Shown in pieces: positions 47,787 to 57,038 of a DNA stretch of 64,000 nt. Origin of the DNA: Microcella daejeonensis (GTDB lineage: Bacteria > Actinomycetota > Actinomycetes > Actinomycetales > Microbacteriaceae); assembly GCF_026625045.1 (NCBI RefSeq), contig NZ_CP113089.1, positions 744,001 through 808,000 on the forward strand, read 5' to 3'. The position numbers and the translations under genes were made by a program. Every line of letters begins with the position of its first letter. Positions within the stretch are counted from its first letter, which is position 1. The notes under the pieces were generated by a model, which saw only the letters and a program-made list of their open reading frames with translations, was not told the DNA's origin and did not search any database.

Positions 47787-47944
47787 GGGAGTCTCCTCGA
47801 GCCGGGGTCGGGGGCGGGGTCGTGGGGGAGCCGCGGACGGCCATCCCCCAGCGTACGGGCGGCGGCGCGCCGGCGCGCGCCGGGTGTCGGGCCGAGGCCC
47901 GCGCATCCACTGAGAACGGGATGCCCCGCGCGACTATTCCCGCC

Positions 47945-48829
47945 TCAGACGGTCTCGGCCGCGAAGGTGTCGCACGCGGTCACGCCGCCCTCGAAGCCGG
48001 CGCGGAACCACGCCTGCCGCTGCTCGCCGGAGCCGTGGGTCCAGCTCTCCGGGCTCACCTGCCCGCTCGTCCGCTCCTGGATGCGGTCGTCGCCGATGGA
48101 GGCGGCGGCGTCGAGCGCCTGCGCGACCTGCTCATCGGTGATGGGCTCGAGCAGGGGTCGGCCGTCGGGGTCGTCGGTCGCGGAGGCGGCCGCCGCCCAG
48201 GCGCCGCCCCAGCAGTCGGCCTGCAGCTCGATGCGCACGGCGTCGGACTGGGGACCCGACTCCCCGCGCTCGACCGAGGCGAGCACGCCGGTGAGCTGCT
48301 GCATGTGGTGGCCCCACTCGTGGGCGACGACGTACATCTCGGCGAGCGGTCCGCCCTCGGCGCCGAAGCGCGTGCGCAGGTCGTCGTAGAAGCCGGTGTC
48401 GAGGTAGACGCTCTCGTCGACCGGGCAGTAGAAGGGGCCGACGGCGCTCGTGGCCTCGCCGCACCCGGTGCTGACGGCGCCTTCGAAGAGGTAGGCCTCC
48501 GGGGCGCGGTACTCGACACCGATGGCGCCGGCCGACTCGGCCCAGAAGTCGTCGAGCGAGACGACGGCGCCGGCGATGCGGCAGTCGACGCTCGCGTTCG
48601 CCTCGGCGCCCGTCGTGCACTCCTCGAGGGTGGTGCCGCCGCCCTGCGGTGCGGGCGCAGCGCCGCCGCCGCCGAGCAGGCCGCTGACGTCGACCCCGGT
48701 GAGCTGCGCGATGAGGAACACCGCGATGAGGCCGACGATGCCGCCGCCGCCCGCGATCGCCGTGGTGCGCCCGCGCCCGCGACGGCGCAGCCGGCTGGAG
48801 GAGATGTCGGCGTCATCGCGGAAGGTCAT
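47945..48829 (-). CDS. Neutral zinc metallopeptidase (membrane-anchored, YpfJ/KPN_02809-like)
   Basis: This 294-residue protein has a basic N-terminus, one membrane segment (about 24-45), a Gly-rich linker and an outside zinc peptidase domain: CTTGAEANASVDCRIAGAV, YCPVDESVYLDTGFYDDL, the zinc motif HEWGHHMQQLTG and the later Glu-containing RIELQADCWGGAWA. Six or more cysteines suggest disulfides. The family's substrates are unknown. ATG 48829 has a TACTGT box six bases before it, suggesting a leaderless message. Confidence 0.88.
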   Translation of the reverse strand: MTFRDDADISSSRLRRRGRGRTTAIAGGGGIVGLIAVFLIAQLTGVDVSGLLGGGGAAPAPQGGGTTLEECTTGAEANASVDCRIAGAVVSLDDFWAESAGAIGVEYRAPEAYLFEGAVSTGCGEATSAVGPFYCPVDESVYLDTGFYDDLRTRFGAEGGPLAEMYVVAHEWGHHMQQLTGVLASVERGESGPQSDAVRIELQADCWGGAWAAAASATDDPDGRPLLEPITDEQVAQALDAAASIGDDRIQERTSGQVSPESWTHGSGEQRQAWFRAGFEGGVTACDTFAAETV

Positions 48830-48835
48830 GGCTGG

Positions 48836-48841
48836 ACAGTA
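48836..48841 (-). promoter_or_regulatory. Predicted -10 box, leaderless start of the metallopeptidase gene
   Basis: TACTGT on the minus strand, six bases before ATG 48829. Confidence 0.45.
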
Positions 48842-48879
48842 CTGCCCCGCACGGCCCGGCAGGGGTCGGGATGCCCGGC

Positions 48880-48926
48880 GAACGCCCAGCGGGGCGGAGG
48901 ATCTCCCCTCCGCCCCGCCGGCGTTC
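48880..48926 (-). terminator. Strong two-part hairpin after the nuclease gene
   Basis: Outer stem GAACGCC (48880-48886) with GGCGTTC (48920-48926) and inner stem CGGGGCGGAGG (48890-48900) with 48907-48917, 17 bases beyond the stop of the nuclease gene. Confidence 0.85.
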
Positions 48927-48942
48927 TCGTCGTGCTGTCGCC

Positions 48943-51900
48943 CTAGAAGACGATCACCGGGCTCGGCAGCAGCGCGGTCGAGCCGCGAACGGCGTCCGTG
49001 CCGGCGAACTCGGCGCGCAGCAGGTGCACGCCGCGACCGAGGTCGCGGATCGTGACCGAGCCGCGGCCCTCGTCGCCCTCCTCGAGCACGATGGTGCCGA
49101 CGGCGCGGCGGCCGTCCATCACCGTGACCGTGCCCGTGGGCTCGACGCCCGAGGCGGCGACCTGCACCGTGTACGTCACCGAGCCGGTGCGGCCGATGAG
49201 CAGACGATCCGCCCAGCCGACCGTGAGCGAGGGAGCACCGTTGACCGTGCGCTCCTTGCTCTCGGCGGTGACCGACTCGTAGCCCTCGGCGCTCGCGGTG
49301 ACCTGCACCGAGATCGCGGCGCCGGCATCGGCCGCCGTCACCCGGTAGGTCGCCGCGGTGGCGCCGTCGATCGGCTCGCCGTCGCGCAGCCACTGGTAGG
49401 CGAGCTCGGCCTCGACCGAGTAGCGCCCGCCGTCGGTGCGCAGGGTCTGGCCGACCACCGCGCCGCCGAGGATCTTGGGATCCTTGACGACCTCGATGGG
49501 CTCGAGCACGATGACCTCGTCGGCGAGCGTGATGCTCTGCACCGCCTCCGTGCCGTTGTCGGGAACCGCGATCACGAGCTCCTGCGCTCCGAAGAGACCG
49601 TCGGGAACCGTGAAGGTGACCGCGGCGCGGCCCTGCTCGTCGGTGCCGTTGACGATCGTCGGGTCGATGACCGCACGCCCGACCTCGACGCCGCCGAGGC
49701 TCACGACCACCTCGGCATCGCGGTCGCCCGCGTTGCTGAAGAGCAGCGAGCTGAGCGTCGCGGTGACCTGGTCGCCGGCGCTGTAGCCGTCGGCATCGGC
49801 CGGCGTGAGGCTGACGCCCACCGAGCGCTGCGCCGGGTCGAGATCGACCGGCGAGTTCGCGGCGAAGTAGTCCACGAAGGCCTGCAGGTCGATGCGACCC
49901 GAGTCGGAGCGGTTCGTGCCCTGCGCGAGGGTGAAGAAGTTGTCCCCGCCCGTCGAGAGGAACGAGTTCGTCACGATGCGCACGGTCTGCGTCTCGGTGA
50001 TGACCTCACCGTTCAGCAGCATCGTGCCGACGCGCGATCCGGCGGCGGCCGCCGGGTCGTAGGTGTAGTCGAGCGTCGACGAGAGACCGAGCTTGAGGAA
50101 CGGGCGGGCGGCCCCGGCGGGCTGCCACTGCTCCTCGAGCACCTGGCGCAGCTGCGCCCCGGTGAGCTCCATAGTGACCAGCGTGTTCGCGAAGGGCTGC
50201 ACGTTCGCGGCCTCCCGGAACGTCACGGTGCCCTCGGGGTCGGCGGCGCCGCTGCTCGCGAAGACCAGGTCGGCGCGGATGCCGCCCGGGTTCATGATCG
50301 CGATGTCGGTCTCGAGATCCTGCGTGGCCGCGAGCTGCGCGTCGGCGATGAGGTTGCCGAGCACCGACTCGCCGCCGCGGTTGTCGCTGCCCGTGGAGGT
50401 CACGGCCCGACGGATGTCGGCCGCGATCGAGCCGAGTCGCTCGTTGCCGGCGACGTTGGCGAAGGCCACCGCGTCGGCCACGATCTGCGCGACCTCGGCG
50501 TTCGGCTGCGCCGCACCGACGAGCGGGGCGACGGCGGCCTCGATGGAGAGGAGCTCCTTGGTGGTCGGGTCGACGGTGAGGTCGAGCTTGCCGTAGGCCT
50601 CGCCGTACTGACCGCCCTGGATGACCGGCATGATGCGCTCGGTTCCGGGGATGGGGATCTCGTGGTCGTACTGGAAGTGCGTGTGCGAGGAGACGATCGC
50701 GTCGACGTCGCCGCCGTTGTTCACGCCGTTGACGATGTCGCCGAACACCGAGGCGTCGGTCGCGGCCGAGATCTCGGGGCTCGCGGCGCCCTCGTGCACG
50801 AGCAGCACCACCACGTCGGCCTCGCCGTTGCCGGCGTCGCCGTCGCGCAGCTGCGCGGCGACTCGGTTGGTGGCCTCGGCGATGTCGCCGAACTCGAGGC
50901 TCGCGATGCCCGCGGGGCTCACCAGCTCGGGCATGTCCTGCGTCAGAGCACCGATGAATCCGACGCGCACGCCGTCGACGTCGGAGACGAAGTACTCGTC
51001 GTACGCGGGCTCGGTCGTGCCGGCCTCGTAGACGTTCGCCGCGAGGTACGGGAACTCGGAGTTCGGGATGATGCGGCCGTCGAGGTCGTCGCGGCCCTGG
51101 TCGAACTCGTGGTTGCCGATGGCCGTGACGTCGAGGCCCATCGCATTGAGGGCGTCGATCGTCGGCTCGTCGTTCTGGATGAACGAGGTGAACGTCGAGG
51201 CGCCCACGCTGTCGCCGGCGGAGACGAAGAGCGTGTTCGGGTTCTGCGCGCGCACCTGGTCGACGAGTCCGCCGAGGACGGCGGCGCCGGCGGCCGGCGG
51301 AGCGGCCTCGAGACGGCCGTGGAAGTCGTTGATCGTCACGATGTCGATCTCGACGGGCTCGGGCGTGGTCGACAGGCCGATGACGACCGGGTCGTGGTCG
51401 CTCGAGCGGTAGACGGTGCCGGCCTCGGTGGCGCCGAAGGCGTACTGGCGGTCGCTCCACTCGGGCGAGTTGATGGTCCACACGCCGACGCCGGTCACGT
51501 TGTCGCCGATGCCGGGGCTGGCGATCACGTGGTCGAGCGAGCCGAGCTCGCCGTCGAAGGTGTAGGTGTACTGGCCGTCGGTGCGGTCGGCGACGAGGTC
51601 GCTCCAGGCCGCGTCCGTGAAGACCTGGATCGGGTCCTCCTCGCTGTAGGCGTTGAAGTCGCCCATCAGCAGCACGTTCTCACCGGCCTCGCCCTCGATG
51701 CCCTCGACGAAGGCCTTCAGCGCGGTCGCCTGCTCGACGCGGTCGGCGTTCGACGCGCCCTGACCGTCGCCGGCGTCGACGCCGCTGCCCTTGGACTTGA
51801 AGTGGTTGGCCACCACGGTGAACTCGAGGCCGTCGGACTCGAAGGTCTGGGCGATCGGCTCGCGCGCGACATCCCACACCGTCTCGTCGATCTGCGTGAA

Positions 51901-53187
51901 GCTGTCACCGACCGGGCTCACCGCCGCGGGCTTGAAGATGATCGCGTTCGAGATGAAGTCGACGATCGAGGCGTCGACGAGGGCGGCCGGGGTGCGCACG
52001 TAGTCCCATGTGCCGGCGCCCGCATCCTCGTTGAGCGCGGCGACGAGCGCCTGGAGCGCCTCGTCGGTCGGCTCGCCGAGCTTGACCGAGTTCTCGATCT
52101 CCTGCAGCGCGACCACGTCGGCGTCGAGGCCGTTGATGGCGGCGACGATCTTCGACTCCTGGATCGCGAACTGCGCGGCCGTGGAGGCCCCGCGCGCCTG
52201 GCTGTTCTGACTGGTCAGCGTCGTGAAGTAGTTGAGCACGTTGTACGCGGCGACGCGGATGTCGCCGCCCGTCTCGGGGGCCGCCGCGGGGCGCGGGTTG
52301 CGCGTCTCGAAGGTCACCCCCGTCGGGTTCTGCGAGCTCGAGGCCGGCAGCTGCGGCTGCAGGCGCCAGTCGTCGAAGCCCCAGCCGAGCACCATGCCCT
52401 GAGCGGGGAAGCCCACGGCGTCGCCGTTGCGCACGACGTTCTCGGTGGTGAAGTAGGGCTGGGTGCCCGGGTGCGCCCCGTTGTTGATCTGGATGCTGAA
52501 GCCGTCGTCGAGCAGCAGGCGCTCCGAGCGGTTCTTCGCGGCGAGCGCGGCCGACTCGGGGGCGGCCGCGTCGAACAGCTCCGTGCTCTTCACGTCGAGC
52601 TCGCCCGGGTTCAGCCAGAGGGTGCCGAAGTTGAACAGCTGGTGGCTCGAGGCGACGAGCCAGTCGCCCTGCGGGGCGACGAGCATGCCCTCGTGCGCCT
52701 CGCGCACGGCCGGGTCGGCGGGCAGCGCGGCCGGGGCGGGCAGCGCCACGCCCGACTCGAGCACCGTGATGACGGCGGATGCCGCGCTCGCGCTGATCTG
52801 CGTGAGCCCGTTGAACTCGCCGGCCGTGCCGGTGACCTGGATGCGGTCGCCGACGGCGACGGTCGTGCTGGCCGCACGGCTGCCGAGGAACACGAACAGC
52901 GCCTCCGAGGTGGCGGCGTCGGCGTCGGGGGCGAGCGACTGGATGTAGACGCCGCTGTAGCCGCCGGTGCGGTGGTCAGCGGTGACCACGCCCTCGACGG
53001 TGACCGTCTGGCCGGTCAGCGGCGTTGCGGCGCCGGTGCCCTGCACGGCCGAGATCGGCGTCGGATCGGCCGCGAAGGCCGGGGCGGCGGTGAGCGTCGT
53101 GAGGCCGAGGCCCACGCAGACGGCGGTGCCGAAGGCCGCCGCGCGCGCCGGAACGCTGCGGCGCCCGGCGAAGGTGGTTGGGGTCAT
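48943..53187 (-). CDS. Secreted ExeM/NucH-type nuclease fused to 5'-nucleotidase
   Basis: This 1414-residue exported protein starts with a signal peptide (1-40, ending PAFA-AD). An OB-fold-like region follows (45-145, TVTVEGVVTA), then an endonuclease/exonuclease/phosphatase domain (about 310-605: VAAYNVLNYF, DADVVALQEIEN, VVANHFKSKGS, LMGDFNAY, SSDHDPVV), a calcineurin-like metallophosphatase (about 614-860: VTINDFHGRLE, SAGDSVGAS, GNHEFDQG, VSSHTHFQYD) and a 5'-nucleotidase C-terminal domain (about 890-1085: MNPGGIRADL). The last 320 residues are Ig-like repeats with no sorting signal. Together the parts could turn extracellular DNA into nucleosides and phosphate. Homologues are phosphate-starvation genes in corynebacteria. 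ATG 53187 has AGGAG 12 bases away. Confidence 0.92.
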   Translation of the reverse strand: MTPTTFAGRRSVPARAAAFGTAVCVGLGLTTLTAAPAFAADPTPISAVQGTGAATPLTGQTVTVEGVVTADHRTGGYSGVYIQSLAPDADAATSEALFVFLGSRAASTTVAVGDRIQVTGTAGEFNGLTQISASAASAVITVLESGVALPAPAALPADPAVREAHEGMLVAPQGDWLVASSHQLFNFGTLWLNPGELDVKSTELFDAAAPESAALAAKNRSERLLLDDGFSIQINNGAHPGTQPYFTTENVVRNGDAVGFPAQGMVLGWGFDDWRLQPQLPASSSQNPTGVTFETRNPRPAAAPETGGDIRVAAYNVLNYFTTLTSQNSQARGASTAAQFAIQESKIVAAINGLDADVVALQEIENSVKLGEPTDEALQALVAALNEDAGAGTWDYVRTPAALVDASIVDFISNAIIFKPAAVSPVGDSFTQIDETVWDVAREPIAQTFESDGLEFTVVANHFKSKGSGVDAGDGQGASNADRVEQATALKAFVEGIEGEAGENVLLMGDFNAYSEEDPIQVFTDAAWSDLVADRTDGQYTYTFDGELGSLDHVIASPGIGDNVTGVGVWTINSPEWSDRQYAFGATEAGTVYRSSDHDPVVIGLSTTPEPVEIDIVTINDFHGRLEAAPPAAGAAVLGGLVDQVRAQNPNTLFVSAGDSVGASTFTSFIQNDEPTIDALNAMGLDVTAIGNHEFDQGRDDLDGRIIPNSEFPYLAANVYEAGTTEPAYDEYFVSDVDGVRVGFIGALTQDMPELVSPAGIASLEFGDIAEATNRVAAQLRDGDAGNGEADVVVLLVHEGAASPEISAATDASVFGDIVNGVNNGGDVDAIVSSHTHFQYDHEIPIPGTERIMPVIQGGQYGEAYGKLDLTVDPTTKELLSIEAAVAPLVGAAQPNAEVAQIVADAVAFANVAGNERLGSIAADIRRAVTSTGSDNRGGESVLGNLIADAQLAATQDLETDIAIMNPGGIRADLVFASSGAADPEGTVTFREAANVQPFANTLVTMELTGAQLRQVLEEQWQPAGAARPFLKLGLSSTLDYTYDPAAAAGSRVGTMLLNGEVITETQTVRIVTNSFLSTGGDNFFTLAQGTNRSDSGRIDLQAFVDYFAANSPVDLDPAQRSVGVSLTPADADGYSAGDQVTATLSSLLFSNAGDRDAEVVVSLGGVEVGRAVIDPTIVNGTDEQGRAAVTFTVPDGLFGAQELVIAVPDNGTEAVQSITLADEVIVLEPIEVVKDPKILGGAVVGQTLRTDGGRYSVEAELAYQWLRDGEPIDGATAATYRVTAADAGAAISVQVTASAEGYESVTAESKERTVNGAPSLTVGWADRLLIGRTGSVTYTVQVAASGVEPTGTVTVMDGRRAVGTIVLEEGDEGRGSVTIRDLGRGVHLLRAEFAGTDAVRGSTALLPSPVIVF

Positions 53188-53229
53188 GAGGTCGCAGTTC
53201 TCCTAGGAGTAGGGAGCTAACGGGGATGA

Positions 53230-53247
53230 GTCCCCCGATCGGGGGAC
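53230..53247. promoter_or_regulatory. 18-bp perfect palindrome before the nuclease gene
   Basis: GTCCCCCGATCGGGGGAC, 43 bases before the nuclease ATG. It could be an operator, or an RNA hairpin in the leader. Confidence 0.45.
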
Positions 53248-53488
53248 ACTGCCGACCCTAAGACAGAACTGTGGATGCTCAAAGTGCGCAGATGAGTAGT
53301 AACGCGTTGTTCACATGCTCACTCGCGCAGGGCATCCCGACGCCGCCCACGGCGGTGCTGCCCGGCTCGCAGCGCGCGATCATGCGGCACGCCGGGAGGG
53401 GATTCCTCGATCGTCGCACGGCGGGGTGAACAGCAGGGGTGCTCACTCGCGCGCCGAGGTGAACCCCGGCACCTTCGGCCCGCATGAC

Positions 53489-53525
53489 GACGGCCCGGCA
53501 CCTCCGTGAGGAGGGCCGGGCCGTC
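53489..53525 (-). terminator. Terminator of the DEAD-box helicase gene
   Basis: A 16-bp stem with one bulged A (GACGGCCCGGC + CCTCC with GGAGG + GCCGGGCCGTC), GTGA loop, 15 bases beyond the helicase stop. Confidence 0.85.
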
Positions 53526-53539
53526 GATCGGTCGGATCG

Positions 53540-55612
53540 CTAGAGCGCCGCGAGCTCGTCGAGCAGCGCGTCGCCGACGCGCACCTCGTCGGTGGTGGCC
53601 GTGATCTCGGCGCGGGCGAGCAGCTCCTCGAAGCGGCGGCGGCGCGGCTTGGTGATCAGGGTGACCACGGTGCCGACCTTGCCGGCGCGGCCGGTGCGGC
53701 CCGAGCGGTGCAGGTAGGTCTTGTACTCGTCGGGGGCGTCGGCCTGCACGACCAGCGAGATGTCGTCGACGTGGATGCCCCGCGCCGCCACGTCGGTGGC
53801 GACGAGCACGCTCGCCCGACCGCTCGTGAGCTTGTCGAGGTTGCGCTGGCGGTTGCGCTGGTTGAGGTCGCCGTGCAGGCTCGTCGCCGCGATGCCCGCG
53901 TCGTCGAGCTGCTCGGCGAGCTCCTCGGCGAAGGCGCGCGTGCGGGCGAAGACGAGGGTCTTGCCGGCGCCGCCCGCGAGCTGCTCGATGATGGCCCGCT
54001 TGTCGCGCTGCTCGACGAGCAGGATGCGGTGGTCGATCGTCGAGGAGTCCTGATCCTCGCCGGCGACCTCGTAGACGGCCGGGTCGCGCAGGAACTCGGT
54101 GACGAGGTTCGCGACGCCCGAGTCGAGGGTCGCCGAGAACAGCAGGCGCTGCCCGCCGCGGCGGGTCTCGCGGATGATGCGCTGCACCGGCTCGAGGAAC
54201 CCGAGCTCGCACATGTGGTCGGCCTCGTCGAGCACGACGATCTCGATCGCGCTGAGGTCGAGGCGACCCTGCTCGATGAGGTCCTCGATGCGACCGGGGG
54301 TGCCGATGATGATGTCGACGCCGCGCTGCAGCGCGCCCACCTGGCGGCCCTGGGGCACGCCGCCGTAGATCTGCGTCGTGAAGAGGCCGACGCTGCGGGC
54401 GATCGGCTGGATGGTGCCGTCGATCTGCAGGGCGAGCTCGCGGGTCGGGGCGAGGATGAGCGCGCGGGGCTTGCGGCCCATCTCGCGCTTCTTGCCGCCG
54501 CCGTTCTCCATGAGCCGCTCGACCAGGGGCGCGCCGAAGGCGATCGTCTTGCCGGAGCCGGTGCGGCCGCGACCGAGGACGTCGCGGCCGGCGAGCACGT
54601 CGGGGATCGTCGCCGCCTGGATCGGGAACGGCGAGCTCGCGCCGAGCTCGGCGAGCGTGCGCACGATGTTGCCGCCGAGGCCCAGATCGGCGAAGCTCAC
54701 GCCCTCGACATCGGTCGCCTGCACGGCGTCGGCCTCGAGGCGCTCGAGCACGACGTCGTCCTGCGGGCTCGAGCTCGTGGCGCGCGTCGGGTAGAAGTCG
54801 GAGTCGCGGCGGGGCGCGCGGTCCTCGCGGTCGAAGGACCGGGTCGGGCGCTCGCTGCGGTCGAACGAGCGGGCGGGGCGCTCGCTGCGGTCGTCCCGAC
54901 GGGGCGCGCGCTCGTCGCGGTCGAAGGACCGGGCCGGACGCTCGGTGCGGTCGAACGAGCGGGGCGCGCGGTCGTTCCGGTCGAACGCGCGGGGCGCCCG
55001 GTCGTCACGGTCGAACGAACGGGCCGGACGCTCGGTGCGGGCGGGGCGCTCGCTGCGGTCATCACGACGCGGCGCACGGTCGTTCCGGTCGAACGAGCGG
55101 GGTGCCCGCTCGTCGCGGTCGAACGAGCGGGGCGCGCGCTCGGCGGCGCGGTCGTAGCCGCGGGCCGGGCGGTCGTCGGTGCGCGGGCGCCACTCGGGGC
55201 GGTGGGCGGTGCGGCCGGTGCCGGTGCGCTCCACGCTCACGTCGCGAGCGGGGCGGCCCGAGCGGGCGCCGGCACCGCGGCCGGCGGCGCCGGACCGTGC
55301 GGCGTAGGGGCGGGCGTCGCCGCGGGCGGGACGGGCATCCCGATCGGCGGAGCGCTGCGGGCGCTCGTCGCGACCGCCGCGACGGTCGTCGCGCTCGTCG
55401 CGGTCGAACCGGCCGGGGGCCTCGCCGCGACCGCGGTCGGCGGCGTGCCCGCGCTCGACGCGCTCGTCGCGCGACCAACGGGCCTTCTTCTCGGGGGCGC
55501 CGGCCTCCTCGGGCCGGTGGCCGCGGTGCTTGGGGCTGCGCGAACCGACGGGCGCGGAGGAGCGGGCGGGGGTGCGGCCGCGCACGGGGCGGCCCTTGTC
55601 GTTCTGGGGCAT
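53540..55612 (-). CDS. DEAD-box RNA helicase with N-terminal decapeptide repeats
   Basis: This 690-residue protein has a long disordered N-terminus (1-280) of Arg, Asp, Glu, Pro and Ser followed by an RhlE/DeaD-type helicase core: Q motif SPFPIQAATIP, Walker A GRTGSGKT (348-355), PTRELA, GTPGR, VLDEADHM, SAT, then ATDVAARGIHVDDI and HRSGRTGRAGK. Residues 160-270 consist of about ten units of a decapeptide like APRSFDRDER. In most bacterial DEAD-box proteins the Arg-rich RNA-binding tail is at the C-terminus; here the chain ends soon after the core. It probably remodels structured RNA or ribosome precursors, and such genes are often cold-induced. ATG 55612 has AAAGG before it. Confidence 0.9.
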   Translation of the reverse strand: MPQNDKGRPVRGRTPARSSAPVGSRSPKHRGHRPEEAGAPEKKARWSRDERVERGHAADRGRGEAPGRFDRDERDDRRGGRDERPQRSADRDARPARGDARPYAARSGAAGRGAGARSGRPARDVSVERTGTGRTAHRPEWRPRTDDRPARGYDRAAERAPRSFDRDERAPRSFDRNDRAPRRDDRSERPARTERPARSFDRDDRAPRAFDRNDRAPRSFDRTERPARSFDRDERAPRRDDRSERPARSFDRSERPTRSFDREDRAPRRDSDFYPTRATSSSPQDDVVLERLEADAVQATDVEGVSFADLGLGGNIVRTLAELGASSPFPIQAATIPDVLAGRDVLGRGRTGSGKTIAFGAPLVERLMENGGGKKREMGRKPRALILAPTRELALQIDGTIQPIARSVGLFTTQIYGGVPQGRQVGALQRGVDIIIGTPGRIEDLIEQGRLDLSAIEIVVLDEADHMCELGFLEPVQRIIRETRRGGQRLLFSATLDSGVANLVTEFLRDPAVYEVAGEDQDSSTIDHRILLVEQRDKRAIIEQLAGGAGKTLVFARTRAFAEELAEQLDDAGIAATSLHGDLNQRNRQRNLDKLTSGRASVLVATDVAARGIHVDDISLVVQADAPDEYKTYLHRSGRTGRAGKVGTVVTLITKPRRRRFEELLARAEITATTDEVRVGDALLDELAAL
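54803..55135 (-). repeat. 30-bp coding minisatellite (decapeptide array)
   Basis: About ten in-frame units of 30 bp and two shorter pieces encode residues 160-270 of the helicase. Units vary at positions four and eight (for example APRSFDRNDR, APRRDDRSER, PARSFDRTER). Such an array can gain or lose units by slippage. Confidence 0.85.
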
Positions 55613-55899
55613 GGTGAAGCCTTTACGGGTGGTGCAAGAAGTACCGTCGACGCACGCGCGTCGCTAACCCGGGCAGTCGTCGACCGGGGCCGTCACATCC
55701 TGATGATGGATTCTCGCCGCCAGACGGCGGGGAATTCGGCCCTCGAGACGCACACAGTGAAGCGCGGAGTGTTCCGCAGTCGTCTCTAGCCGACTCTCCA
55801 GGGTACCCGACGGGCCGTCGATGCGACAGTCCCGCCACCGGCACCCCCCTCTCGGGGCGGTCGGCGGCACCCCGATTCCCGCTTACGCTTATCGGCACC

Positions 55900-56943
55900 G
55901 TGACCCGCACCGCCCCCTCCCGCCGCTCCGTCGCCTGCGCCGCCCTCGCCGCGACGGCCGTGGTCGCGCTCGGCATCGGGATGCTCACCGCCTGCTCCCC
56001 GTCGGCCGACGATCGACGCGACCAGACCATCGCCGCGGCCTCCTCCGAGAGCGCCACCTTCACCCTCTCGGCTCCTGCCGACGTGCTCGTGTCGGAGGAC
56101 GTGCCCACCGCGATCGTGGCCGGCGCCGGCATGCCCGTCGACGTCTGCCGTGCTGAGGGCGCGACCGAGCTGCGCCCCGCCGTGCTCGCCGTGCACGGCG
56201 GCAGCTGGGCGCGCGGCGACAAGGCGCACCCGCACTGGCGCACGATCTGCTCCTGGCTCGCCGGCGAGGGCTTCGTGGGGGTGTCGGTCAACTACCGGCT
56301 CGCGCCCGAGCATCCCTTCCCGGCCGGAGCCGACGACGTCGCCGCTGCCGTCGCCTGGGCGCAGAGCCCGGCGGCCGAGGCGTACGGCATCGATCCCGAC
56401 CGCACCGCCCTGCTGGGCGGCAGCGCCGGCGGCAACCTCTCCGCCCTCGTGGCCCTCGAGGCCGCGGCCGGAGAGGGGCGCACCGGCGCCGAGCCGGTCG
56501 ACGCGGTCGTCACCCTCTCGTCGCCGCTCGATCTGACCGTCGGCGCGGTCACGAGCCCGACCTTCGAGCAGTCGATGCTCGACTACCTCGACTGCGCGGC
56601 GCGCGACTGCGAGCGCGCCTCCGCCGCCTCCCCGCAGACGCTCGCGGCAGAGGGCGCCCCGCCGTTCCTCGTCGTGCACGGCATGCGCGAGCAGCTCATC
56701 CCCGTGCAGCAGGCGACGGCGTTCATCGGCGCCCTCGCCGGCGCGGGCGCTCCCCCCGAGCGCGAGCTCATCGACTCGGAGGCCCACTCGATCGGGCTAC
56801 TCGACGACCGCCTCGCCGCGCGCGTCGCCGACTGGCTGCGCGGGATGCTCGTGCCGGCGCCCGCCGTCGAAGCGCTCGACGAGGCACCCCTCGCGGTCGA
56901 GTCGCCCGACGGCGGCGACGTCGTCGAGGCCCCCGTCGGCTGA
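55900..56943 (+). CDS. Lipoprotein alpha/beta hydrolase (esterase/lipase-like)
   Basis: This 347-residue protein has a lipoprotein signal peptide with lipobox LTAC (the Cys at about residue 32), and an alpha/beta hydrolase domain: LAVHGGSWARGD (oxyanion HGGSW), GVSVNYRLAPEHPFPAGADDV, the nucleophile elbow GGSAGGNLS (Ser), and the His in DSEAHSIGL. This is the hormone-sensitive-lipase/BD-FAE type of carboxylesterase, acting on small esters outside the membrane. Substrate unknown. GTG 55900 is chosen by the signal peptide. The acidic C-terminal tail (about 25 residues) is not part of the fold. Confidence 0.85.
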   Translation: MTRTAPSRRSVACAALAATAVVALGIGMLTACSPSADDRRDQTIAAASSESATFTLSAPADVLVSEDVPTAIVAGAGMPVDVCRAEGATELRPAVLAVHGGSWARGDKAHPHWRTICSWLAGEGFVGVSVNYRLAPEHPFPAGADDVAAAVAWAQSPAAEAYGIDPDRTALLGGSAGGNLSALVALEAAAGEGRTGAEPVDAVVTLSSPLDLTVGAVTSPTFEQSMLDYLDCAARDCERASAASPQTLAAEGAPPFLVVHGMREQLIPVQQATAFIGALAGAGAPPERELIDSEAHSIGLLDDRLAARVADWLRGMLVPAPAVEALDEAPLAVESPDGGDVVEAPVG

Positions 56944-57026
56944 CGGAGCGGCTCCTCCCCCGCGCGCTCGGCACGCCTGCTCTCCCGAGCCCCGCGGCGT
57001 GCACCGGACGCTTATGTGAGCCTTGC

Positions 57027-57032
57027 TACGGT
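57027..57032 (+). promoter_or_regulatory. Predicted -10 box, leaderless start of the 57039 gene
   Basis: TACGGT six bases before ATG 57039. Confidence 0.45.
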
Positions 57033-57038
57033 CTTCGC

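Larger units (their letters stand above)
53188..53539. other. 352-bp gap between helicase and nuclease genes
   Basis: It holds the nuclease gene's 5' region with a perfect palindrome (53230-53247), the 13-bp direct repeat TGCTCACTCGCGC at 53316 and 53440, two copies of GGTGAAC 33 bases apart (53425 and 53458), and the helicase terminator (53489-53525). I see no gene. Confidence 0.6.

Noticed and set aside
48871..53220. A plus-strand open frame of about 1450 codons opposite the nuclease gene
   Set aside because: It mirrors the codon phase of the real gene on the other strand; the product is a Arg/Leu/Asp/Val/Glu-rich low-complexity chain without any domain, as is usual in GC-rich DNA.
53309..53470. 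A PHO box before the nuclease gene
   Set aside because: GTTCAC-like elements are present, but with spacings of 8 and 33 instead of the 11-base direct-repeat pattern; kept only as a weak remark.
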